A stretch of 64,000 bases of DNA from Siphonodentalium dalli. Its lineage: Eukaryota; Mollusca; Scaphopoda; Gadilida; Siphonodentaliidae. The stretch spans positions 103,262,278 to 103,326,277 of the forward strand of contig CP136069.1 of the NCBI GenBank assembly GCA_032622095.1, given 5' to 3'. The notes beneath the pieces were generated by a model. The model was not told the origin of the DNA, ran no database searches, and saw only the letters and a list, made by a program, of their open reading frames with translations. Both the position numbers and the translations under genes were made by a program. This document shows, one piece after another, positions 11,450-22,500 of this stretch. How positions within the stretch are numbered: position 1 is the stretch's first letter; every line of letters begins with the position of its first letter.

Positions 11450-11666
11450 CAGTAATTCTAGAGCTAATTAATCGACTCCTTAACTACAGCAGAATTATGG
11501 GTAACTTTTCAGGATTTAGTCCGAAATATGGCTTGTTGCCATTCATCGGAAAGCTCTCACGGAGAGCTTTCCGATGAATGGCATCAACCCATATTTCCGA
11601 CTAAATCCTGAAAAGTTACCCATAATTCTGCTGTAGTTAAGGAGTCGATTAATTAGAGCATTACTG
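11450..11666. mobile_element. Foldback (full-length hairpin) MITE, copy 1
   Basis: Arms of about 105 bp are near-perfect inverted copies meeting at GAAAGCTCTC/GAGAGCTTTC around 11552-11568. The termini are CAGTAATTCTAGAGC and GAGCATTACTG and the element is flanked by TA on both sides (11448-11449 and 11667-11668). TA duplication plus CAGT ends suggests a Tc1/mariner-type MITE. Other copies lie at 13154-13318 and 47391-47600. Confidence 0.8.
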
Positions 11667-11668
11667 TA

Positions 11669-13151
11669 TATCCCCTATAACTGTTTATTCAACATCACGT
11701 GCTGCAATCCATAAATGCGGTTCAGATTTCGATGTCCGGTTCAACATTATTATCATATGGTTTGATAGCAGAAATACTCAGTTTGGAATGTTATACCATA
11801 CAAGTTTTACGAGTTGCTCTTGCTCAAGAATGGATAAATTTATAAACCTGATTTTTGGCGCATTAGTTAGAATTATATTTTTGCACAAGAACACACCACA
11901 AATATCGAACTGGACATCAAAAGCAGAACCGGATTGTATCGATTGCATAAACATAAGAAGTTGGTCACTGACCGACAATTGCTATTCTCTTGTGTGGTTT
12001 ATAGGACTACCGTATGCAATGCCGACTTAAAAATAAAAATTCACATAAACATCGCATGAAGCGGTCTATCCACAAACTCAGGTATTCGGTAATTCCAAAT
12101 GTATGAACTATCACCATGATATCCCGGTATATCATTGTCAGGACTGTTTGTACAAAAGGTTGTTATTCTACTATGCATAATTTTGCTATATCATTGTACT
12201 CGGACTGTATTGCAATGTAATATATCAGTACATGTACCGGTATACTGGGTGCACATTATATACATGTAGGCCTACTTTCACTTTAGTACATGTATGTGTC
12301 ATAAAAGACTCATGTTGTTAAATTGAAAAAAAACATGTGTGAAAACAGAGAGAATACATGTACCGGTACTATATACCTCTTTGTGTGCTGTACTACCGGT
12401 ACTATTCATGTACATGTACTACACTACAATAAGAGAAATTTTAAATGATTCTGCTGCCCTTGTGCCACAGGCCTCAAACACGCCAAACAAGTATCTGTAG
12501 CCAGGCCCACCAGTACCAGGCTACTAGTAAATGAAGTACTGAAAGTGTCACATCATTAATCGAGCCCAATCTTAGTTATACTAGTCTCTTGTGTAGTTTG
12601 GGTTACTATTAATAAGATATTTAATGAATGTTTGGAATGTATGGTAGCATTCTTACCTGGATCAACATATGCCATGCACAACGCTGGTCATCATATCATC
12701 ACCGCTGTTGGCAGTAAACCGCTCATCGGGCTATAACAGTTAGAGTTTTCCATACCAGGGCTAATCTAATCAGTTAAAATTAGTCATTTTAGAGGGAATA
12801 CCAACCAGTGGAAGACGTACAAAAAGTCATGTATATTCAGATATCAGTTTTCGAGAAAAAACCCATCTTAGTCGAGCGGACTTAGAATATTGGGGTAAAC
12901 TTAAATTTCATTCAGCAACACTTTCACAGCAGAATATAAAAATAGTACATTATAATCACTTACAGTACATGTACATGTAGCCCAAGTGCAGTGCTAGCCT
13001 ATATTATATACTACCAAAACTTTTGGTCAGTTTCTCGATGACTGACACTTGTAAACGCTTGAACGGGTATATAGTACATGTACATGTGTACCGTATGTGA
13101 ATTAAATATCTTATTAGTGACACAACAGGAGGCTAGACATACATTTGTAAC
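11669..13151. other. Non-coding spacer with TACATGTA and ACCGGT palindromes
   Basis: No gene recognised. TACATGTA-type palindromes are frequent (for example 12966-12973 overlapping 12972-12979), as are TACCGGTA-type motifs near 12236, 12361 and 12394. The short ORFs are not convincing. Confidence 0.4.
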
Positions 13152-13153
13152 TA

Positions 13154-13318
13154 CAGTAATGCTCTAATTAATCGACTCCTTAACCACAGCAGAATTACGG
13201 GTATTAAACTCGGGGAGAGCTTTCCGATGAATGGCAACAAGCCATATATCCGACTAAATCCTGAAAGTTACACATAATTCTGCTGTAGTTAAGGGGTCGA
13301 TTTCTTAGGGCACTACTG
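13154..13318. mobile_element. Foldback MITE, copy 2, left arm internally deleted
   Basis: It has the same CAGTAATGCTC and ACTG termini and flanking TA (13152-13153 and 13319-13320) as the copy at 11450. The right arm is nearly complete, but the left arm jumps from AGCAGAATTACGGGTA to the hairpin centre, so about 50 bp is missing. The element is 165 bp. Confidence 0.75.
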
Positions 13319-13320
13319 TA

Positions 13321-13736
13321 TCTGTTTTAGTGCACATCAAATGTATTTGTTGTCTTTCCTCTTGTAATTTGTCTTTGGTTGTGTTCGCCATTTCGATGGA
13401 CAACTACATGTACTGACATCAAATGACTGAAATGAGTCAAAATTTAGCAGTGCAGCCAATTATATAGATAAACAGAATTAAATAGCATCCAAATTCCAAA
13501 TGAGCATAAATGATAAAACAAACTTTATTGAGCACTCTTTTAATACTAGTAATTACAGCTACAATGAAAGCACCTAATAAAAATTCTAAGTTTGGTAAAA
13601 CTGTCTGTATACAAAGTTTATCTGGCCGTGATGAATAAAACCTATAAATGGGATCATATACATGTATGTTAGATATCATTACATGATTATTTGAAAACAC
13701 ATATCCGTATGGAAAACAAACTATTTTACCACTGGC
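13321..13736. other. Non-coding spacer
   Basis: AT-rich. The only longer ORF (13437-13739, minus strand, 100 codons) lacks domains and runs into the neighbouring hairpin, so I do not call it. Confidence 0.4.
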
Positions 13737-13860
13737 CAAGTGGTCCTGCTAATATGCTATGATGCTGGTGGTCCTGCTGAATTGCTATGATGCGGGTAGT
13801 GCAATTCATAGCAATTAAGCAGGACCCAACCGCATCATAGCACATTAGCAGGAACACTTG
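13737..13860. repeat. Hairpin built from two plus two copies of a short unit
   Basis: CAAGTG begins and CACTTG ends a 124 bp imperfect hairpin with a loop of only a few bases near 13798-13803. Each arm holds two tandem copies of a unit resembling TCCTGCTAATATGCTATGAT, so four copies form a symmetric structure. No protein-coding potential. Confidence 0.7.
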
Positions 13861-14450
13861 AACAGGGTATATTTACAGTGTCAAATCGAATGGGCATCTT
13901 TTAACAATATTTTTGAACAATTTCCTAGAAGTGTTCGAAAATTGAGAACTGAATTTAAATTTTTTTTTATGAGGTTTCGATTGAAAAATTTCTAACTTAG
14001 CTCATCAGGATTAACATTGTCGCACAGCTATATTCTCTTTCCCAACAAAGTCTATAGAACATACATGTAAAATTACAGCTTTAATTAATCAACTCGCCTT
14101 ATATTACTCGGGTATTACTGCAGTATTCAGGCGTGTTCATGCGATCAACCGCAGTCAGTTATACCGCCGCAGAATGTGGTCCACCTCACATTTGCAGTTA
14201 GGCTGTATTTTTCTATGTTTATATGAATTTTGTTTTAAAGTTGACATTGTAATCACACAAGAATTTTTTTTTATTGTTTCAAAATGTCTAGATAGAATTC
14301 AGAATTTTTGTGGTAAAAACAATTAACTTGGTTATCACAGTTAACACATATTACTGTGGTAAGATTACCAGCGGATACCGCATGTCAACAGGGACTGCAT
14401 GCTCTTATTAATTATCAGGTTTAACATGTTTATACTGGATACAGTTCATT
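13861..14450. other. Non-coding spacer
   Basis: AT-rich DNA with no gene or repeat that I can support. Confidence 0.4.
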
Positions 14451-15396
14451 TTAAAGGTACTCAATCCGGTTCGATGATACCCATATAATCAGATTCCAAC
14501 ATCATACATTTGTATTTAGAAAGGCTGCTTCAGTTACGTTATCAGAATTGATTACTTGCCCTAAAATAATGCTAACCACTGTCAACTAAAGTATACAATT
14601 GCCTGACATATGTTATTTATCAACATGTTGTTCTACAAAATTTGGCCTTATTATCAACAGAAAGCCTCTTGATTTTAGAGTTATCCATCTTCATCTGAAA
14701 TTTGGTCCGAGACCGTGGGCCACTATTAATTCTTGATCGTGAAAAATAGTATATTTCAAAAATTGATATCTAATAACTCTGAGCTTTGATAGGTGGTGGG
14801 TTCCTCGACTCGTACCAAATATCTTTTACCCCCCCAAGTCCAAATAAAGAGTAAATGTGCGAGCATTAATTCAGGGGGCCCTTAATCAGATTATGCATCT
14901 TTAAATTCAAATACAGTTTAAAGATGCATAATCCGATTAAGTGCCCCTCATTTGCTATTTACATATACATGTATATGGAATCGGGGGGGGGGGGGTAAAA
15001 ATATTTTAATCAAGTCGAGGGACCCACCTACATGTATCAAAGCTCAGAGTTATTAGATATCAATTTTTGAAATTTTAATATTTATCACCATCGATACTTA
15101 ATAGTGGCCCAGAAAAATTTGACGAGCCGACGGTCTCAGACCAAATTGCGGATGAAGATGGATAACTCTAAAATGAAGAGGCTTTGTGTTGATAATAAGG
15201 TCAAACTTCGTCGAACAGCATGTTGATAAATATAACGTATCAGGCGATTTTATACTATACATGTAGTTGACAGTGGTTAGCATTATTTTTGGGCAATTAA
15301 TCGATTCTGATATTACTGAAGCAGCATTTCTAAAAAAAATGTTGTTGTTGGAATCTAATTATATGGGGACCATCGAATCTGATTGAGCACCTTTAA
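14451..15396. mobile_element. Large foldback element, about 946 bp
   Basis: The whole segment is an imperfect inverted repeat. The left arm starts TTAAAGGTACTCAATC and the right arm ends GATTGAGCACCTTTAA. Paired internal blocks include the region around 14590/15270 (GCTAACCACTGTCAACTA against its complement), 14680/15170 (AGAGTTATCCATCTTCATC) and 14780/15045 (CTAATAACTCTGAGCTTTGA). The centre near 14905-14925 pairs AGATTATGCATCTTTAAA with its complement. A G13 run lies at 14983-14995 opposite a C7 run in the other arm. No coding capacity. Confidence 0.78.
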
Positions 15397-15426
15397 TAGT
15401 TAGCTATATGAGTTATATACACATAA

Positions 15427-15834
15427 GGCGACACCAATTTTTAAGTCCGGTTTACGAACACCTCCTACAACTTTTTTTCCATTTCATGAATTTTTTTTTT
15501 ACTTTTTTGTCCCAATTTATTTTACACGCGTACTGATTTTCATGTGCTGTCGCATCCGGTTCTGCTTATGATCATTTGCAGATCCATATTTTCATGTATT
15601 TCATGACAAGAAATGTCTTGTTTGGTTCAGAATTTCATTCGAAAAGTTTTTTTTCACAATTTTTGTAAAATTTATGTAAAATTTCAAGATTTACTTGATA
15701 TAAATTGGGGGGGGGGGGGGGGGGGGGGGTGGACATTTTTTTTTATTTTTATTTTTTTCCCCTCCTGCATCTACTTTTTTTCTCCCCACATCAGCCCACA
15801 TGTTCGTAAACCAGACTTAAAAATTGGTGTCGCC
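15427..15834 (+). mobile_element. PIF/Harbinger-like MITE, copy 2, with a G23 tract
   Basis: The termini GGCGACACCAATTTTTAAG and their complement are flanked by TAA on both sides (15424-15426 and 15835-15837). It is the reverse-orientation relative of the element at 8456-8834, with the same internal blocks. An uninterrupted run of 23 G occupies 15707-15729; the other copy has six C at that point, so the run has expanded here. No transposase. Confidence 0.82.
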
Positions 15835-15844
15835 TAATAGACAT

Positions 15845-16090
15845 TTAAACTTTGAAAATTGTAGGTTTCCGGATGATAACTTCAGTTTGTGTGATCATAT
15901 CTGAACCAAATGTGGTATGTAAGTTTATCAGACCAAAATACAGGTCAAGTTCGAATATGGGTGTGCTCCGCTCATTTTTGCGAGAGTTATGGCCCTTTTT
16001 CGACTTAGAATCGTGTTAATTTCTGGTTTACGCATCATAATTTTAGTTTGTGTGATCAAATCTGAATCAAATTTGGTATGATAGTTTATT
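15845..16090. repeat. Two degenerate tandem copies of an unclassified repeat
   Basis: Sequence around 15865-15945 (TTCAGTTTGTGTGATCATAT, then CTGAACCAAATGTGGTATG) recurs at about 16020-16090 with substitutions, a period of roughly 165 bp. The family is not recognised. Confidence 0.55.
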
Positions 16091-16714
16091 ATCCACCATT
16101 TCATGGGACACTGGTTGGATTGTTCTGAAATGTAGTATCGGATTTAGGGGACCTTGATATATTTTTCAGACAAGCTGATGCCCCAAAGAAGCCACCTTTT
16201 CTCACATTTGCTGAAATAGTATCCAAAACATCAACATATCAAGAGCCATTAGACTGAATTAGATAAAAATATATCACTTGGGTCTGTTTAAGCTGGAAAA
16301 TACTCAAAATTTGTATAATTTTGTGCTATTATATCTGCATACTAGCCTTTTTGCTGAATCGTGAATGCCGGTTATATTGCCGTGTGAAATCCTAGTACCA
16401 GATAACATTGGGTATGTACATGTATATAGCATACCACCTGAAAATGGCTTGAATATCACATACCAAAGCGGGGTGGGGGTGTGTGTGACACCCTCCTTGA
16501 TCACAGTCTGTATTATACAGGGTATGTTAACTGTTTCGAGTTGGTGCAATTAATGTGATTGTTTAATCTCTACCATCTGAAATCTATTTATAGCATATTT
16601 TGCTATCTGATCAATATTGCTACTTAGTACTGATATAAAACAGGATAAAGATGGTGTGTCTCTTTCCCGAATATTCTGTTTACATGTACATTTGGGGGTT
16701 TATGAGTCAAATAA
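16091..16714. other. Non-coding spacer
   Basis: No gene recognised. Overlapping ORFs on both strands at 16304-16553 are mirror images of the same stretch and have no motif. Confidence 0.4.
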
Positions 16715-16975
16715 TATCTGACAACATGTCCTTCTAACACTAAGAAATAATATGTTCTTATGAACCAGGACAAAATATGACTATTTCTGGAGCATTACAG
16801 CACATTATTACAAATCTATATTTGTAAGCAGTAAGATAATGACAGGAAACATGTCCTCAGACTAAGAAATAATTTTTTGGTGTGTATTTCACACCACAGC
16901 TCATGTGTATACTCACATTAGTTTATGTCATTCAAAGGGAGAAACCCACTTAGAAAGTTTAAATGAGACAAAACT
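16715..16975. repeat. Dispersed repeat, copy 1
   Basis: It matches 55498-55870 over most of its length. Shared blocks include ATTACAAATCTATATTT, CATGTCCTCAGACTAAGAAA, TATGAACCAGGACA and TATGTCATTCAAAGGG. Within this copy CATGTCCTTC...CTAAGAAATAAT and CATGTCCTCAGACTAAG are an internal partial duplication about 125 bp apart. Unclassified, non-coding. Confidence 0.65.
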
Positions 16976-17424
16976 ACCTCACTGTAGATGTAGTTGCAAG
17001 GTACAACATGTACATGTATTCTGGTAAATGACATTGGAACTAAAATAATGATTTTTGTGTCCACCGGTATGTCATGTACCGGTACTAGTATACATTGCAA
17101 CTACATGTACATGTAACTTGCCTAACATACCATATACATGTATGAAGAGGGACTTTGCAAGTGTTTTTTAATCAAAATTTTAACCCAACTCTTGTTGTCA
17201 GTAAGTTTTAACCCATGCAGTTTAATGAGTTTATATATTTATATATTACATGTGTTTCTATACATGTATTTTATCTTTAGTTAGTTTGTTGTCCTTGAAT
17301 AAACTTGTATTGCTGCACAATCAGTTTCCTTAATGTTCTATTATACTAAAACAACTCCATTGATAACAATACCCCTGCATCCCATCAAAATCTACTTCAT
17401 TGTCATCCTCATCATTTCACTTTG
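16976..17424. other. Non-coding spacer
   Basis: AT-rich with further TACATGTA motifs (around 17009, 17104 and 17142). No gene recognised. Confidence 0.4.
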
Positions 17425-18240
17425 GTATCCCCACCCAGGTGTACCTTGGTGTTATTCACCCAGGTGTTCCTTGGTGTTTCCTACCCATGTGTACCTTGGT
17501 GTTTTCTTACCCAGGTGTACCTTGGTGTTTTCTTACCCAGGTGTACCTTGGTGTTTTCCTGCCCAGGTGTACCTTGGTGTTTCCTTACCTGGGTGTACCT
17601 TGGGGTTTTCTAACCCAGGTGCATCTCAATGGGAAATCCACCTGGGTAAGAAAACACCAAGGTACACCGGCGTAAAAAAAACACTAAGGTATACCTGGGT
17701 TGGAAACATCAAGGTACACCTGGGTGGGGAACACCCAGGTAGGAAACACCAGGGTACACCTGGGTGAATAACACCAAGGTACACCTGGGTGGGAAACACC
17801 CAGGTAGGAAACACCAGGGTACACCTGGGTGAATAACACCAAGGTACACCTGGGTGGGAAACACCCAGGTAGGAAACACCAGGGTACACCTGGGTGAATA
17901 ACACCAAGGTAACCTGGATGGGAAACACCCAGGTAGGAAACACCAGGGTACACCTGGGTAAATAACACCATGGTAGACCTGGGTGGGGAAACACCCAGGT
18001 AGGAAACACCAGGGTAGACCTGGGTGGGAAACACCCAGGTAGGGTACACCTGGGTGTGGTCACCTGGGTAATTACACCCAGGTTTACCTATACCAGGGTT
18101 TTTATCCAGTTTTAGGTGGGTAAATCATGGTAAAACCCAGGTTTCGCGGGGTCTTAATGGTTGGTGGATGTCTTGGTAGATAGATTTTTACCTGGGTTTC
18201 GGCCCAAAAAACCTGGGTGGATTTACCCAGGTACATTTTT
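17425..18240. repeat. Minisatellite with an internal orientation switch
   Basis: The core is CCCAGGTGTACCTTGGTGTT. From 17425 to about 17625 it is in plus orientation with a period near 25-26 bp (for example 17508, 17534 and 17560). After about 17640 the complement is used (AACACCAAGGTACACCTGGG), organised into a 65 bp higher-order unit that starts at about 17748, 17812, 17877, 17941 and 18007. The final 180 bp to 18240 is a degenerate form. ORFs here translate the repeat in several frames and are not genes. Confidence 0.85.
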
Positions 18241-18247
18241 ATATGGG

Positions 18248-18835
18248 TAGCACTTTTCGTTACTAAATCGGCTGCGTAGCCAGAGTCATGGTGGCCACCC
18301 GGGAATCCTTGTAGTTTCGTGCGGTGCCACCAAGCGGGCATCTATAGGAAAGGGACGCGACCATGCAGCCGCTTCCAAATTTTCTAAAATCGGGCTGAAG
18401 TCGTGCATGTGGTGTCAAAATAGCACTTTTAGTTACTAAATCGGCTGCGTAGACAGTCATGATGGCCACACGGGAATCCTTGTATTTTCGTGCGGTGCCA
18501 CCCAGTTGTCATCTATAGGACAGGGACGTGACCATATAGCCCCTTCCAATGTTTCGAAGATTGGGCTATTTAAAGTCGTGCATGGAGCTCAAAATCGCAC
18601 TTTTTGTTACTAAATCGGCTGCGTAGCCAGAACCATGGCGACCACCCGGGAATCCTTGTATTTTTGTTCGGTGCCACCCAGCGCGCATCTATAGGACAGG
18701 GACGCGGCCATATAGCCCTTCCACGTTTTTGAACATTGGGCTGAAGTCGTGCATGCATGGAGCTAAAAATTGCATTTTTTGTTGCTAAATCGGCTGCGTA
18801 GCCAGAACCATGGCGGCCACCCTGGAATTCCTTGC
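18248..18835 (+). repeat. Tandem repeat, about 172-176 bp unit, forward block
   Basis: Four units begin at about 18248, 18422, 18594 and 18770, each with GCACTTTT, TTACTAAATCGGCTGCGTAG, a GGCCACCCGGGAATCCTTG block and GCTGAAGTCGTGCATG. The units are diverged, so homogenisation is weak. The downstream block carries the same family in the opposite orientation. Confidence 0.82.
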
Positions 18836-20770
18836 ATTTTATGGGACCTAGTTTGTGATGTTTCGATGTACTATTGGTGGCACAAGAAGATTCCACAAGG
18901 ATAGACTCGTGGCAGCTACGGTTATGCCTACGCAGGCGATTTAGCAATGAGAAATGATATTTTTTCATTATTTTGACCCCACGCACGACTTACGCCCAAT
19001 TTTTGAACAACTGGACAGGCTTATGTGACTATGTTTGTGATTTTTAGATGGACTAGTGGTGGCATAAGAAGCATCCACAAGGATACCCTCGTGGCTGCTA
19101 TGTGTATGCCTACGCAGGCGATTTAGCAACGAAACATTATCTTTTTTTTCATTATTTTGACCCCACGCACGACTTACGCCCAATTTTTGAACAGCTGGAC
19201 AGGCGTATGTGAACTAGTTTGTGATTTATAGATGGACTAATTGTGGTATAAGAAGAATCCACAAGGGTAGCCCCGTGGCTGCTATGATTATGCCAACGCA
19301 GGCGATTTAGTAACATATCCTCGCACGAATACGCACAAAACCGACCTAAATTTTAATTAGGTACTTAAAGTGATTATTTGGTTATGAAATAAGCAGATAA
19401 TGGAGTCATAGTCGTCATTTCGTGTTTTGGCGCGTGCCACAGTGAAAATACATGCTAATGAGCGTACACCTGAAAAGTTTGGTTATTATTTTTGTCATTG
19501 TCAGCACATAATTTACTTAGAATCGCCTCTATATGAGTCGATAATTTGACTAATAGGAACTCATTTTCAGCACATTGTCGACTCAAAATGAGGCGATTCT
19601 AAGCAGATTATCTACCTAAATTATTGTTTCTTCTCAGCAAATAATGTGCTGGTTTTCAGGAATAAGCAACGAAAAATGTCATATTTTTACCCCACGCACG
19701 ATTTACGTCCAACTGTTGAACAGCTGGACAAGTTTATATGACATATTTTGTGATTTCTAGATGGACTTGTAGCGGCACAAGAAGAATCCACAAGGATAGC
19801 CCCGTAGCGTCTATGGTTATGCCTATACGCAGGCGATTTAGCAACGAAAAATGAATTTTTGTTCATTATTTTGACCTCACGCACGACTTACGCCCAATTT
19901 TTGAACAGCTGGACAGGCGTATGTGAACCAGTTTGTGATCTCTCGATGGACTAGTGGTGGCATAAGAAGAATCCACAACGAGAGCCCCGTGGCTGCTATG
20001 GATATGCCTATACGCAGACGATTTGCAACGAAAAATGACATTTTTTTCATTATTTTCATCCGATGCACGACTTACACCCAATTTATTAACAGCTGGACAG
20101 GCATATGTGAACCAGTTTGTGATTTCTAGATGGACTAGTGGTGGCCAAAGAAGAATCCACAAGGATAGCCCAGTGGCTGCTATGGTTATGCCAACGCAGG
20201 CGATTTAGCAACATATCCTCGCACAAATACGCACATATTCGACCTATAATTCCAATTAGGTACATAAAGTGATTATTTGATTCTGAAATAAGCAGATAAT
20301 GGAGTCATAGTCATCATTTTGTGTTAAGTCGCCAGCCACAGTGAAAACACATGTTAATGAGCGTACAGCTGAACAGTAGTGGGTTGGCTTATTTCTTAGA
20401 ATCTGCTTAGAATCGCCTCTATATGAGTCGATAATGTGACTATTAAATAGGGTCTCCTTTTCAGCACATTATCGACTAACGAAAAATGTCCTATTTTGGA
20501 CAAGATTATGTGACCTAGTTTGTGATTTTTAGATGTAATAGTGGTGGCACAAGAAGATTCCGCAAGGATAGCCACGTGTCTGCTACGGTTATGCCTACGC
20601 GGGTGATTTAGCAACGAAAAGTGCGATTTGGAGCTCCATGCACGACTTCAACCCAATTTTCGAAAAATTGAAAAGGCCTATAAGGTCTCGTCCCTGTCCA
20701 ATAGATGTCTACTGGGTGGCACCGCACGAAAATACAAGGATTCCCGAGTGGCCGCCAAGAACAGGTTGAA
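18836..20770 (-). repeat. Tandem repeat, same family in reverse orientation, with a 0.9 kb higher-order unit
   Basis: Units contain CACAAGGATAGCCCCGTGGC, CTACGCAGGCGATTTAGCAA and CACGCACGACTTACGCCCAA, the reverse complement in diverged form of the block at 18248-18835. They occur near 18855, 19040, 19222, 19750, 19937, 20120 and 20520, and the last part (20620-20770) is closest to the forward type. A longer segment starting AACATATCCTCGCAC at about 19312 recurs at about 20213, giving a period near 901 bp. A hairpin (TTAGAATCGCCTC...GAGGCGATTCTAA) lies at 19516-19603 and its left half again near 20398. Confidence 0.8.
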
Positions 20771-20824
20771 AAATAACACGAATAAACCAACACAAGACTT
20801 TCCATGTACATTTCATCCTCGTGA

Positions 20825-21347
20825 AAATAAGCACATAACGGTTTTATTTTAATGTGCGAAATAAGCTCATATTGGCGTTATTTAATATAAGCTTTATATA
20901 TGGACCTAAAACGCGGTTTTTTAAAACAGTCCAATATGGGACTATTTTCGTACGAAATAAACCCATATTATTATTATTAATCTAGCTTTTTTCATCGACA
21001 TGACCAATATCAGATGCACACTCTTTATTTTTTATATATGCGACCCTCGCGATTCAATGGCGAAATGGCTATAAGCTCACTGTGGGCTTATTTCTGAATC
21101 AAATAAGTCTATTGAATCATATGTTGATATTTATTTCCACTATGAACCTATTTTTGTGAGGATATGTTACGATCAAAAACGGTAGATTTAATAATACCAA
21201 TATGGGCTTTTTGCGTCCGGAGATAGTCCCATATTCGACTGTTTTAAAAACTGAATTTTAAGTCCATATAGAGCGTATATTGTGATTAAATAATACCAAT
21301 AGGGACTTATTTCGCTCATTAAAATAAGACCGTTGCGTGCTTATTTG
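20825..21347. repeat. Inverted repeat with arms of about 150-160 bp
   Basis: The left arm, about 20825-20975, pairs imperfectly with the complement of 21185-21347. Matching blocks include AATAAGCAC, TTATTTTAATG, GCGAAATAAG, TATATGGACCTAAAA and TTTTAAAACAGTC. The spacer is about 210 bp. It could be a foldback element or an inverted duplication; it is non-coding. Confidence 0.65.
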
Positions 21348-21469
21348 TATGGAAATCATGGTCCCATATTGGACGTTTATCTCCACACAGAGCCTATATT
21401 GATATGAGCTTACTTCGCTCATCAAATGCAATTTAATAATACCAATTAGACCATGAACAAACAAATATT

Positions 21470-22500
21470 CACCTCCCCACTGAGACCAAAATCCCTTTCA
21501 TGTGGCCAAATTGTTTTGTTCAGTGCCTGCCTATATTCTAAAGTCAAATGTGGAATCATTTTCAGAATGAGTAGAGTCTGAGACTGACCCCCAAATATTA
21601 TTTCATAAGCACAGGTGTTGCATGGTCCATTGGATTTATCATGGGTGCTGCAGGTGTTGGGCCAGCTCCGTGCCCTTCAATCCCAACCAGGAGCTCAAAC
21701 TTCAGTAAATATTTTATGCAGATGCAGATCTATCCATTAACAAATTAATGGGTACTGGGCCCAATTCAAGTTAAAAAATACCCAATCGACTTTAAACACA
21801 AATATTCACCTCACCTGAGCCCAAAATCCCTTCAACGTGCCCAAACATTAAATGGGTTACTGGGCCCAATTCAAGTTAAAATTATCCATTTGACTATTAA
21901 ACACAAATATTCACCTCCCCCTCAGCCCAAAATCCCTTCCAGGTGCCCAAATAATTTTTTTTTCGGTGTCTGAGATAACACTGACCCCAAAATATTATTT
22001 TATAGGTACCAGTGCCATATGTTTTATCATGGGTGGTATGGGTGTTGGACTGATTCCTAAGCCTAAAATACCAATATGGCTATTAAAAACACAAATATTC
22101 CTCTCCCCTCGCCCAAATTCCCTTCCAGGTAACAAAATATTTTCTGTTGATCGCCTGCCTATACTCTAAAGTCATATGTGGAATCATGTTTCATAAATGA
22201 GTGTTGTCTGATTGAACACTGACCCCAAAATATGATTCTATAGGCACAGATGCTGTATGGTTTACCATGGGTGCTGTGGGTGTTGGGCTGGCTCCATACT
22301 CTTAAATCCAATACGGGAAATCATTTACATAGGTGCTTACCTATTCAATAACACTAAAAGCCCTGGATGTAGATATCAATAATGGCACTTGACTATTAAA
22401 ATTCCTAATATTCCACTCCCCTTGACCAGAGCCCAAAATAACTTCCAGGTGCCAAAATATATCATTTTCAGAATGGGCATAGTCTGAGACCCAGAAAAAT
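21470..22500. repeat. Decayed left edge of the satellite array
   Basis: Diverged monomers can be followed from about 21470. GAGCCCAAAATCCCTTC-like blocks recur near 21486, 21812 and 21928, ATTTATCATGGGTGCTGCAG lies near 21636, and CAATTCAAGTTAAA lies near 21761 and 21868. Unit lengths are irregular and no two units are near-identical, unlike the interior. The ORF at 21966-22169 is a chance reading of this repeat. Confidence 0.8.

Noticed and set aside
13437-13739. 100-codon minus-strand ORF with hydrophobic stretches
   Set aside because: AT-rich chance ORF with no recognisable domain, ending in a repeat hairpin region.
17333-18063. ORFs of 121-145 codons with VPWCFLTQVYLGV-like repeats
   Set aside because: Several frames and both strands are open because the minisatellite period lacks stops; no independent coding evidence.
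18263-20208. Multiple overlapping ORFs of 60-138 codons
   Set aside because: All lie within the 172-180 bp tandem repeat and read the same repeat in different frames; not conserved between units.
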